Origin: Chitinophagaceae bacterium
GTDB lineage: Bacteria; Bacteroidota; Bacteroidia; Chitinophagales; UBA10324
Assembly: GCA_016717285.1 (NCBI GenBank)
Contig: JADKFU010000005.1
Location: 232,501 to 296,500 of the forward strand
Direction: 5' to 3'
Length of the DNA: 64,000 nucleotides
In this document: one piece after another, positions 24,822 through 33,549 of the stretch
Layout: each line of letters opens with the position of its first letter
How positions within the stretch are numbered: position 1 is the stretch's first letter
Made by a program: the position numbers and the translations under genes
Notes under the pieces: generated by a model
What the model saw: only the letters and a program-made list of their open reading frames with translations
Told to the model about the DNA's origin: nothing
The model's database searches: none

Positions 24822-27119
24822 ATGAAAAGGACACTTCTAACTTCTTGCTTCATCATATTACTGATGGCGCAATGGATACAAGCGCAGCAACTGCAGCGCA
24901 TAGATTTACTTACTAAAAAATTCAGCATCTACCTTCATCCCGACAGCAAGCCCGGATGGATTGAATTCAGAAATGATGCGCCTTATACAGCGGCACATCT
25001 CTTCGAAGAGCAACCTGATCTTATAGGATTACGCGGCAACCTCGATGAAATGCGCATACTTAACGTGAAAACAGATCCTGCAGGAAATTCACACTTTCGT
25101 TATGGACAATTCTATAAAGGTGTAAGAGTGGAAATGATCGAACAACTTGTGCATGAGAAAAAAGGCAGGGCCTATTTAGCCAACGGTGATTTTATCGCGG
25201 ATCTTGATCTTAATGTGAATGCAACCATCGTTCCTTCCGCTGCTGTAGAAGCTGCATTGAAAGTGGTTCCTGCTGAAAAATATCTTTGGGAAAACGCAAC
25301 ACGCGAAGCAGATTTTAAGAAGGCGAAGAATGATGCCCATGCTACTTTAAAACCTCATGCGGAATTATTGATTATTAAAAAGGATGCAAAGGGTGTAAAG
25401 GAACCATCAAACTATGAGCTTGCCTATCGTGTAGCAGTGTTTGCTGAAAAACCATGGGCTGCAAAGTATGTTTACATTGATGCACAAACAGGAAATGTAA
25501 TTCGCTCCCGTTCGCTCGATGTATTCTGTTCTTCAGGCACAGCACAAACTACGTTCAATGGTACGCAAACTGTACAAACTAAATTCACCACCACTGCATG
25601 CGACTTTGACGGTGATATTGAAACGTCCTATTTCTCTTGGGATGATTGCAATCCCGATACGGAAATCAAAAGCTGGTATGCTGATTCTTTTTCCGGTGAC
25701 GATTATTACAAATGCGATGGGAATAACGACTGGACTACAACAGGCAGCAGCAGAATGACGATTACATCATTGTGGTCAGCCAAGAAAGCATACAACTATT
25801 TTTTAAATACGCATGGTCATGAAAGTTTTGATGGTGATGATGGTTTGATTGATCTATTCAGCAATCGCAAATACACGACTGATGGTGGCGCTGAATACTG
25901 TAGTAATGCGAATTATACCAACATCATTGACAATCTCAATTTTGGAGCTGGCTCGGATTGCACATCCGGTACCACCGATGATTTCAACACGCTCGATATT
26001 GTAGGACATGAATACACGCACGGTATAATAGAATATGCGCATTTCGATGCATTAGATTATTCTGATGAGTCAGGTGCACTGAATGAATCCTTTGCTGACA
26101 TCTTTGGTGAAATGGTGGAGAACAATGTTGAAGGATCCATTGACTGGATGGTGGGCGGCGATAAATCAGATGGCGAACTAAGATCTTTTTCCGATCCAAA
26201 ATCTGATGGACAGCCTGACACTTATTTGGGAACCAATTGGGAAAGCGGAGATGATGACAATGGTGGTGTACATACCAATAGTGGTGTGCAGAATTTTGTA
26301 TTCTTCCTCTTAGCGAATGGAGGAAGCGGTACCAACGACCTTGGCTGGGAATATAATGTAACCAGTATCGGATGGGAAAGTGCAAGGGACATTGCCTGGC
26401 AGGCAATGATGAATTACCTCGATGGTGACGACGGTTACATTACCGCACGTAATGCATGGATTCAATCAGCTAAAGATTTATTTGGCAGTTGTTCGCAGGA
26501 AGTGATTTCCGTTGGGGAAGCATTTATGGCGGTGGGCGTTACACATTACACGCCTTATAATCTTGCATCGTTGTGTGGAACGTATGCTACTGTTACTTCA
26601 ATTGACGCTGCTGAAGAAGTGCGTAATGCGACTGTTTTCTTCAATAATTTTTTAACTGATTGCAACACTACCATTAATTCAGGGGCTATCGTAACTGTTG
26701 AGAGTGGAAATCTCATCACATTTCACCCGGGATTTACGTCACTCAGTGGAAGTTTATTTACTGCTTTTATTGACAAGTGTGAGATGAGTGATTATAATTC
26801 CGGTGATCTCAAAAATGAAACGGTGAGTGAAGGTCAATTGCAGGCATCATCATCTCATGATTTAACCATCAGCATCTATCCGAATCCTGCTGGCCCGTTT
26901 ACGACTATTGAATTCGACTGGAAAAATGATACGCCTGTCGAACTGTATATAATGGATGTAACTGGCAGAGTTGTACAATCTGTTTTAAAGAATGAAGTGC
27001 TTGATGATCCTCATTATCGTACAGAAATAAATACAACCGGTTTTTCAAATGGACTGTTTGTATGCGTGATGAAATCCGGCAACGAATCGCACATTCAAAA
27101 ATTCCTGGTGCAGCATTAG
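24822..27119 (+). CDS. T9SS-secreted M4 (thermolysin-like) metalloprotease
   Basis: The 765-residue zinc protease has a signal peptide (MAQWIQAQ end) and a propeptide of the FTP/PepSY kind at about 50-235. The catalytic part has zinc motif HEYTH at 396-400, third ligand Glu422 in GALNESFAD, and catalytic His484 in GGVHTNSG. An extra domain of coathanger type (FHPGFTSLSGSLFTAF) and a T9SS C-terminal domain (SIYPNPAG) ending in a basic FLVQH follow. The Glu422 spacing is two residues longer than in thermolysin. It starts at the later ATG, which gives the signal peptide. Confidence 0.9.
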   Translation: MKRTLLTSCFIILLMAQWIQAQQLQRIDLLTKKFSIYLHPDSKPGWIEFRNDAPYTAAHLFEEQPDLIGLRGNLDEMRILNVKTDPAGNSHFRYGQFYKGVRVEMIEQLVHEKKGRAYLANGDFIADLDLNVNATIVPSAAVEAALKVVPAEKYLWENATREADFKKAKNDAHATLKPHAELLIIKKDAKGVKEPSNYELAYRVAVFAEKPWAAKYVYIDAQTGNVIRSRSLDVFCSSGTAQTTFNGTQTVQTKFTTTACDFDGDIETSYFSWDDCNPDTEIKSWYADSFSGDDYYKCDGNNDWTTTGSSRMTITSLWSAKKAYNYFLNTHGHESFDGDDGLIDLFSNRKYTTDGGAEYCSNANYTNIIDNLNFGAGSDCTSGTTDDFNTLDIVGHEYTHGIIEYAHFDALDYSDESGALNESFADIFGEMVENNVEGSIDWMVGGDKSDGELRSFSDPKSDGQPDTYLGTNWESGDDDNGGVHTNSGVQNFVFFLLANGGSGTNDLGWEYNVTSIGWESARDIAWQAMMNYLDGDDGYITARNAWIQSAKDLFGSCSQEVISVGEAFMAVGVTHYTPYNLASLCGTYATVTSIDAAEEVRNATVFFNNFLTDCNTTINSGAIVTVESGNLITFHPGFTSLSGSLFTAFIDKCEMSDYNSGDLKNETVSEGQLQASSSHDLTISIYPNPAGPFTTIEFDWKNDTPVELYIMDVTGRVVQSVLKNEVLDDPHYRTEINTTGFSNGLFVCVMKSGNESHIQKFLVQH

Positions 27120-27145
27120 CCCCACATTTTTTGTAGAAAAAAAAG

Positions 27146-27181
27146 CCCTCTTCAGCGGATCATTTTCTGAAGAGGGTTTTT
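27146..27181 (+). terminator. terminator of the M4 protease gene
   Basis: A 10-bp stem CCCTCTTCAG (27146-27155) with CTGAAGAGGG (27167-27176) has an 11-nt loop and T run. It is 26 nt after the stop. The following 27182-27514 shows no gene; one weak minus-strand frame exists but is not convincing. Confidence 0.9.
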
Positions 27182-27514
27182 GCCAGTGGAACATACAATT
27201 TCGCCATTGTTCCGCTGATTGATGCTCCTTTCTCATGTGCTTGAACAAATGAAAACATTGCGATACAGAATTTTCGCCTTGGAAAATACATCATCAAAAA
27301 GCACAACCAATGCATACTGAAAACTGTCATCGACGATGAAAGCACGAGCATAATTCACCAGACTTTGGGTGAATAGCAATAACATGAAAGCACCTGTGCA
27401 TCCTGTTAGCTAATGCCAATTTGGTATCCACTTATTTTGGTTTTTTTTCAGCCATAAAATCGAATTTTAAGAGTATTTTACAGCTACAATTTTGTAATTA
27501 TCAAATTAAAGTTC

Positions 27515-28675
27515 ATGAGAAAATTTACGTTCATTATTTTTCTATTTGCCAGCGCATTTGGATATGCACAATCATTACCGATTGACTTTGAGTCGGCCAT
27601 CACAACTGCCGACTTTATCAATTTTGATGGCGGCACCGCTACCGTCATCGCGAATCCTCAATCTTCAGGAAATAACACCAGTGGAAAAGTGGCACAGATT
27701 GTTCGCAATGGAGGCCAGGTTTGGGGAGGCAGCAAACTAATCATGGCCAATAACCTTGATTTTTCGACCGCAGGCATTATATCTATGAAAGTATACACAG
27801 CCGCTCCGGCTGGCACCATCGTAAAAATTAAATTAGAAAACGGAACCGGTTCCGCAGAAGCTGATGTACCTACAACGGTTTCTAATCAATGGGAAACCAT
27901 GTCGTGGAATTTCTCCGGCCAACCTTCAGTTTATAACAACCTGGTTTTCATGTTTGATTTTGGTAATGTAGGCAACGGTTCAGCCAGTTCCACTTTTCTC
28001 TTCGATGATATTCAGCAAGTATATACCGGAGCGCAAATTGATTTGCCTGTTGATTTTGAAGGAACCAGCACCAACTACAGCACCACGGATTTTGGCGGTA
28101 ATGTATCCTCACTGGTTGTTGATCCAACTAACGCTGGCAACATGGTGATAAAGGTGATCAAAACAGCAGGTGCTGCCACCTGGGCGGGTACTACCATTGG
28201 AACACCCTCAGGTTTCGCCACCAATATTCCATTGACACTTACCGATAGCAAAATGACTGTTCGTGTGTGGTCGCCGGCTGCCGGCACTCCCATTCGACTG
28301 AAAGTGGAGGATTCAAATGATCCGACACACACCTGTGAAACGGAATTAAATACCACGCTCACGGCCAATTGGGAAAGCCTTGTTTTTGATTTTATTAACC
28401 AGGCGCCTGGAACAGAATTGCTGAGTGTAGGCCTGAGCATGGGCTGGCACTATAACATGGCTTCCCTCTTTTTTAATTTCGGCACAGATGGCGCAACCGC
28501 CGGTGAGAAAACTTATTATTTTGACGATGTAGCATTCGGCGAAGTGGTGCTTGGTATCAACGATCCTGCAGTTGAAGTGCTGAACGCCTATCCAAATCCT
28601 TCCAACAGTCAGTGGACCATCACCTCAAAAGAAAAAATTTCCACGATTGAAATTTTCGATGCCGTCGGCAAATAG
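27515..28675 (+). CDS. secreted two-domain glycan-binding-like protein, truncated T9SS tail
   Basis: The 386-residue product has a signal peptide (MRKFTFIIFLFAS; cut after YAQ) and two related beta-rich domains (about 22-170 and 176-345). Each starts with LPxDFE and has a Trp-rich core such as NQWETMSWNFSGQPS / ANWESLVFDFINQAP and a FLFDDIQQV / YFDDVAFGE end, a jelly-roll look of carbohydrate-binding modules. A T9SS sorting domain begins at NAYPNPSNSQWTITSKE but stops at an in-frame TAG (28673-28675) after DAVGK. The rest of the domain follows in frame (28676-28801). It neighbours a GH3/GH16/SusCD locus. Confidence 0.75.
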   Translation: MRKFTFIIFLFASAFGYAQSLPIDFESAITTADFINFDGGTATVIANPQSSGNNTSGKVAQIVRNGGQVWGGSKLIMANNLDFSTAGIISMKVYTAAPAGTIVKIKLENGTGSAEADVPTTVSNQWETMSWNFSGQPSVYNNLVFMFDFGNVGNGSASSTFLFDDIQQVYTGAQIDLPVDFEGTSTNYSTTDFGGNVSSLVVDPTNAGNMVIKVIKTAGAATWAGTTIGTPSGFATNIPLTLTDSKMTVRVWSPAAGTPIRLKVEDSNDPTHTCETELNTTLTANWESLVFDFINQAPGTELLSVGLSMGWHYNMASLFFNFGTDGATAGEKTYYFDDVAFGEVVLGINDPAVEVLNAYPNPSNSQWTITSKEKISTIEIFDAVGK

Positions 28676-28801
28676 GTGTACAATTTAAATCCTGACAGTC
28701 GCGAAGTAACCGTTGATGCTTCAGCTTTTGCAGCAGGTATATACTTGTCAAGAATGACAACAACATCCGGTTCAGTCAATATCAAGCTGATAAAAAAATA
28801 A
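28676..28801 (+). pseudogene. in-frame remainder of the T9SS sorting domain beyond a TAG codon
   Basis: From the codon after TAG, 41 codons read in the same frame to TAA at 28799-28801 and encode VYNLNPDSREVTVDASAF...AAGIYLSR...NIKLIKK, the normal end of a T9SS type A domain. The sense codon lost was probably CAG (Gln), common at this place, so one C-to-T change explains the stop. Confidence 0.8.
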
Positions 28802-28820
28802 TTAGCAACAACACAATAAG

Positions 28821-28850
28821 AAGCCGGGCATTAAGCTGCCCGGCTTTTTA
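28821..28850. terminator. bidirectional terminator between convergent genes
   Basis: A perfect 10-bp stem AAGCCGGGCA (28821-28830) with TGCCCGGCTT (28837-28846) has a 6-nt loop and T run on the plus strand. It stands between the glycan-binding-like gene (+) and the GH3 gene (-). Confidence 0.9.
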
Positions 28851-28962
28851 TTTTACGCCACATGAGTTGGATGTATCCATTAAAATATTTTTCGCCTGTT
28901 TCCGTATTGGCTTCTTGAATATTTTCCAATGGCAATTCATCACACTTTATACGGAATCGTGC

Positions 28963-31242
28963 TTACTTTAGAAAGAAATCATGCCCGTTTTTAGTGGAGG
29001 AGTTTTCACCGATGTAGGCTGTGAATTTTCCTGCCTCAGCACCCCAGCTCATATCTTCACGATAGAAGCATAACATCTCGTTGCTTATTTTGAATGAAAC
29101 AGTTTTTATTTCTCCCGCTTTTAAAAATATTTTTTGAAAACCTTTCAACTCCTTCACTGGCCTCGTGGTGCTGCCTACCCAATCACGGATATAAAGCTGC
29201 ACCACTTCTTCGCCATCACGGCTTCCGGTATTGCTCACTTGTACGGAAGCAGTTACAGTTCCATCCTCATTGATTTCTGTTTTATCTAAAACCACAACAT
29301 CATACTTAAAAGTAGTATAGCTCAATCCGTATCCAAAAGGAAATAAAGGAGAGTTTTCAGTATCGCGGTATTTCGATCGATAGACACGTTCCGTGGAAGG
29401 TTCATTATAGTTGCCCGTATAGAGTCGTCCCGTCTGTTTGGAATTATAATAAATGGGCACCTGGCCAACGGTGCGTGGAAATGAAATGGGTAACCTTCCC
29501 GAAGGGTTATAATCACCAAACAATACTTCGGCAACGGCATGTCCTGTTTCAGTACCAAGTGTCCAGCAGGCCAGTACAGCAGGTGTCTGATCTTCCAGGA
29601 AACTCAGGTCAATCGGACGGCCATGAAACATGCATACTATCACCGGTTTTCCTGTTGCCATCATTGCCTTTACCAATTGTTGCTGCGCACCAGGCAAGCG
29701 AATATCTGAACGGCTGCCGGCTTCACCATTCATTACTGCAGACTCACCCACTGCAAGAATAACTACATCTGATTGCTGCGCAATTTTTTTTGCTTCGCTG
29801 AATCCACTGGTATCGTTTGTATAAAAGTCGCAGCCCTTAGCGATCATGACTTTACAATTTGCACCCACTTTTTCTTTGATGCCTTCTGCTACGGATACTA
29901 CATCTTTTGCTTCACCAAAAAATGCCCAGCAACCATTTTGTTCGGTTTTATCTTCTGCCAAAGGACCAATCAGTGCTATACTTTTAATTGATTTGTTCAA
30001 TGGCAAAATATTCGATGTGTTTTGTAATAGCACGATGGACTTTTTTGAAATGTCAAATGCGGCAGCACGACTTTCCTTAGATAAAATTTCCGTAGCTTCT
30101 TTTTTTTCATCACCATATTGATAGGGATTATCAAATAGACCCAGGTCATATTTTAATGCCAGTGTTCTACGAACGGCTTCATCCACATACTTAATAGCTA
30201 CGCGGCCATTCTTCACCATTTCCGGTAATTCTTTTATGTAGATATCAGCCATCATGTCCATATCCACACCTGATTTAATTGCCAATGCACCTGCTTCGTT
30301 CCGATCAGTCACATTACCATGTGAAATCATTTCTTCAATAGATTGCCAGTCGGAAACAACTAAACCTTTGAAGAGCCATTCTTTGCGTAAAACTTCATCC
30401 AATAAGAAAGGGTTACCTGTTGCAGGTACGCCATCTAATTCGTTGAAAGAGGTCATGATGGTTGCAGCTCCTGCATTCAATCCTGCTTTATATGGCGGAA
30501 AATAGGTTTCACGTAACCTGCGTTCCGACATGTCGACTGTATTGTAATCACGCCCTCCATCAGGGGCGCCATAAGCGGCAAAATGTTTGATGCAGGCAGC
30601 TATTGTATTTGCATCTTTTAAATTGTTGCCTTGAAAACCTGTTACACGGGCCACAGCAATAAGACTTCCCAGATAAGGATCTTCACCTGCGCCTTCAGCC
30701 ACACGGCCCCAGCGCGCATCACGACAGATATCAACCATGGGTGCAAAAGTCCAGTTGATACCGGATGCACTTGATTCTCTCGCAGCAACCCGCGCTGATT
30801 TTTCTATCGCAGCCAGATCCCAACTTGCTGCCTCGCCTAAGGGAATAGGAGTGATCGTTTTGTAACCATGAATGATATCGGCTCCAATCAGTAATGGAAT
30901 TCCCAATCGTGATTCCTTCACTGCAACCTCTTGCAGGTGACGGATATTTTTTGCGCCATTTGTGTTGAAGATGCCAGTTATCCTGCCTTTTCGGATGGCT
31001 TCATCATAATTGGAAACTTTAACTTCAGCGGTAGCAGCCGGTCCTGTTAATATGCTACCTACCACAAAATTCAACTGGCCGCATTTTTCTTCCAGTGTCA
31101 TTTTTGCAAGCAACGTTTCAATCAATTCATCCTTTGGCGATAATGGAACTGTTCGTGTTTCCGGCATTTCTTTTTGTCCTGAACATACAGCAAAGATGAG
31201 GAGTAGTCCGATAAAGTGAAAATTGTATTTTTTAATATTCAT
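28963..31242 (-). CDS. bglX: GH3 beta-glucosidase, lipoprotein
   Basis: This glycoside hydrolase family 3 enzyme probably removes glucose from the non-reducing end of beta-glucans. The 759-residue protein has a lipoprotein signal (lipobox FAVC, Cys20). The (beta/alpha)8 domain has KHFAAYGAPDGGRDYN and nucleophile Asp298 in GLVVSDWQS, followed by the alpha/beta sandwich (AVGESAVMNGEAGSRSDI) and a fibronectin-like C-terminal domain. It resembles BglX by length and domain order. It is the last gene of the polysaccharide locus, 127 nt after GH16. Confidence 0.9.
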   Translation of the reverse strand: MNIKKYNFHFIGLLLIFAVCSGQKEMPETRTVPLSPKDELIETLLAKMTLEEKCGQLNFVVGSILTGPAATAEVKVSNYDEAIRKGRITGIFNTNGAKNIRHLQEVAVKESRLGIPLLIGADIIHGYKTITPIPLGEAASWDLAAIEKSARVAARESSASGINWTFAPMVDICRDARWGRVAEGAGEDPYLGSLIAVARVTGFQGNNLKDANTIAACIKHFAAYGAPDGGRDYNTVDMSERRLRETYFPPYKAGLNAGAATIMTSFNELDGVPATGNPFLLDEVLRKEWLFKGLVVSDWQSIEEMISHGNVTDRNEAGALAIKSGVDMDMMADIYIKELPEMVKNGRVAIKYVDEAVRRTLALKYDLGLFDNPYQYGDEKKEATEILSKESRAAAFDISKKSIVLLQNTSNILPLNKSIKSIALIGPLAEDKTEQNGCWAFFGEAKDVVSVAEGIKEKVGANCKVMIAKGCDFYTNDTSGFSEAKKIAQQSDVVILAVGESAVMNGEAGSRSDIRLPGAQQQLVKAMMATGKPVIVCMFHGRPIDLSFLEDQTPAVLACWTLGTETGHAVAEVLFGDYNPSGRLPISFPRTVGQVPIYYNSKQTGRLYTGNYNEPSTERVYRSKYRDTENSPLFPFGYGLSYTTFKYDVVVLDKTEINEDGTVTASVQVSNTGSRDGEEVVQLYIRDWVGSTTRPVKELKGFQKIFLKAGEIKTVSFKISNEMLCFYREDMSWGAEAGKFTAYIGENSSTKNGHDFFLK

Positions 31243-31369
31243 GGGTAAAGATTTTTTTTAAACAAACCTATGGCTGCACGCATCAAAAAGCGTGTGCTTA
31301 ATCTTCAGAAATTTCCGGTGCTGATAAGATCCGATTGATATTTTCCTGAAAAAATATCAGCTATTCATC

Positions 31370-32545
31370 TTACAATTTTTCAAAAACACGGATGTAATCC
31401 ACCAGCATCTGCTGTGGGAAAACGGTGGTAGCATCCGGATAGCCGGGCCAATTGCCACCGACTGCTACATTAAAAATGACAAAGAATGGTTCGTTGAATG
31501 GATAGATGGCGCCAACCTGCGCTTGCGTAACCTGAAAGTAAGAAATGTCATCTACCAAAATCTGAATACTACCTTGCGACCAGATAAGGGAAAACACATG
31601 GTATTTATCAGAAAAATCACCGGAGGTTAAAGCCTGAGTAGCAGTAAGTGAAGTGCTTTGCGTTGCGCCCTGTGGTCCATAATGAATAGTTCCATTTACC
31701 ACATTCGGAATGCTTCCGATAACTTCCATGATATCAATCTCTCCGCAATTAGGCCAGCCTGTCTGATCAATCTTTGAACCCAGCATCCACAATGCAGGCC
31801 ATATACCTTGTCCTTTTGGCAACACGGCACGAATATCAACCCTACCAAAAGTGAAGTCCTTTTTATTTTTTGTTAAGAGTCTTGCTGAAGTATATTCGCT
31901 GCCACCATAATTTTCTTTCTTGGCCACAATCACCAGATTACCGTTGGAAACATAAGAATTGCCTGAACTGTTGGTGTAATATTGAGATTCATTATTTCCC
32001 CACCCGCTGTTACCAATATCATATCCCCATATTGTATTGTCAATTGAAGTGCCGTTGAATTCATCTTTCCAGAGAGTATTGTATCCTGCATAACTTTCCG
32101 GTGTGATGTAACCATCAAGTGGCACATATATGTAAGTGTCATCATTGCGAATGGTTCCTGTTCCCTCGTTAGTAGCCAATGTGGCATTCACAGGATTTGA
32201 CAACACCACTTCAAATTGCTTATCTGTTTGCTTAACAGTGTCACCAATCACTGTTACATTGATAGCTGCCTCATTGCTGTTCGCAGGAATGGTGAGCGTT
32301 CCACTTTGCATTTCATAGTCATTACCAGCCAGCGCTGTATTATCCTTTGTTGTGAAATTCACGGTCACTTCTTTATCTGTTGGCTTACTTAAATTTACCT
32401 TGAATGGAAAGTTTGAAGCACCATCACCTTCAAAAAGTGTAACGCTGTTGATGGACAAGGATGGAAGAGCAGGTGCAGGCGTCTCTGTATTTTTATCATT
32501 ACAGGAGGTACAGATAATTAAAGCAATTAAAAACATGTTTTTCAT
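31370..32545 (-). CDS. GH16 endo-beta-glucanase (laminarinase-like) with Calx-beta domain, lipoprotein
   Basis: The 391-residue protein has a lipoprotein signal (ICTSC, Cys15) and a Calx-beta domain at about 31-136 (FEGDGASNFPFKVNLSKPT...EGTGTIRNDD). The GH16 catalytic domain from about 150 to the end has the active site GEIDIME at 268-274 (nucleophile Glu269, Asp271, acid/base Glu274). The WPALWMLG and NGTIHYGPQG strands are typical for beta-1,3-glucanases. It cuts beta-1,3- or mixed-linkage glucans into oligomers at the cell surface, supplying SusCD and the GH3. Calx-beta is an unusual but known spacer or calcium-binding add-on. Confidence 0.92.
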   Translation of the reverse strand: MKNMFLIALIICTSCNDKNTETPAPALPSLSINSVTLFEGDGASNFPFKVNLSKPTDKEVTVNFTTKDNTALAGNDYEMQSGTLTIPANSNEAAINVTVIGDTVKQTDKQFEVVLSNPVNATLATNEGTGTIRNDDTYIYVPLDGYITPESYAGYNTLWKDEFNGTSIDNTIWGYDIGNSGWGNNESQYYTNSSGNSYVSNGNLVIVAKKENYGGSEYTSARLLTKNKKDFTFGRVDIRAVLPKGQGIWPALWMLGSKIDQTGWPNCGEIDIMEVIGSIPNVVNGTIHYGPQGATQSTSLTATQALTSGDFSDKYHVFSLIWSQGSIQILVDDISYFQVTQAQVGAIYPFNEPFFVIFNVAVGGNWPGYPDATTVFPQQMLVDYIRVFEKL

Positions 32546-32609
32546 TTTCGGGTTAATTTTTTTGCTTCTTGAGATGTAACCGAAGTTAAGCTATCAAAAA
32601 ATAGAAATC

Positions 32610-33479
32610 TTACTTAGGAACAAAAGTAAATTGCCAAAAACCTGGTCCAAAATTGATGAGCACAATCAGTTTATCTTCTGTCAGTTCTTTTATCTGATAG
32701 GTAATGTTGCTCTGTGGCGTAACTACTTCCATTCCGTTTGCAACTTTGTAGAGTCCCAAAAATACCCCTGATCCATTGAGTGTTATTTCAGTTTCATTCA
32801 CTGTGAAACTATTGATGTTAGAGTTCCAGTCGTTGTATTGCGGAGGCCATGCAGTGGAGGGTTGACAACCTGGAGCACATCCCATATCAGCAGGTGTAAC
32901 ATTGCCGGAATTATCAGTGTCTGCCCAAAAATCACCTTTGTTATCATACTGAAAGGTGCCGTCAATACTGAAGCTATATTCATCATTGAACATGCAACTG
33001 CGCACAGCAACATCTGCTTCACCGGTTTGGTACCAAACGGTAGTGAAGTCAGCATCAGGCCCCACTTTCAATGCGCCTGCGGCAGGTTCCAGCACCCATG
33101 TTTTGGTACTGCATGATGTAAGCAATTTGATATTGCCGAAGCAAGCGTCAGGATCATCCTGCCCAATCGTAACTTCTTTAGTGGCAGTGCCAAAACCACC
33201 GGCATTGAATGATTGTAGTGTTACAGTGTAAGTTCCCGCGTAAGGATAGTAAGCTTCCACCACGGAAGAATCCGCTTTTGCACCATTGCCCAAATCCCAT
33301 TTGTGAAGGAAGGTTCCAGGCGTTTGATCAACCAGTAATAAATAATTAGGACTGCTTGTTGTTTGCACATCAAATGATACCGTTGGCGGAGCAGGCAGGT
33401 CAGTAATATTATCTTGCTGGCATGCCTGGATATTGAAAAAAATCACCAGCATGCATCCGAGTTCTTTTAGTTTTTTCAT
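32610..33479 (-). CDS. PKD-domain surface lipoprotein, SusE/F-like position
   Basis: The ATG at 33479 (MKKLKELGCMLVIFFNIQAC) gives 289 residues with lipobox Cys20. A PKD-like domain follows at about 30-105 (FLHKWDLGNGAKADSS, YAGTYTVTLQSFN) and then a C-terminal domain rich in Trp, Tyr and Asn (DADFTTVWYQTGE, PSTAWPPQYNDW). Encoded between SusD and the GH16 glucanase, it fits a surface glycan-binding protein (SGBP). The glycan is inferred from neighbours. The frame extends 4 codons further upstream, but the lipobox distance favours this start. Confidence 0.75.
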   Translation of the reverse strand: MKKLKELGCMLVIFFNIQACQQDNITDLPAPPTVSFDVQTTSSPNYLLLVDQTPGTFLHKWDLGNGAKADSSVVEAYYPYAGTYTVTLQSFNAGGFGTATKEVTIGQDDPDACFGNIKLLTSCSTKTWVLEPAAGALKVGPDADFTTVWYQTGEADVAVRSCMFNDEYSFSIDGTFQYDNKGDFWADTDNSGNVTPADMGCAPGCQPSTAWPPQYNDWNSNINSFTVNETEITLNGSGVFLGLYKVANGMEVVTPQSNITYQIKELTEDKLIVLINFGPGFWQFTFVPK

Positions 33480-33549
33480 GTTCAAATACATATTAAATTT
33501 TTAACAAAAGATTAGAATTTTACAACTGAAATCCTGATTGAATTTTTTT

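Noticed and set aside
27160..27351. Minus-strand frame of about 63 codons after the M4 protease
   Set aside because: It overlaps the terminator, has a random residue mix, and no family or start context.
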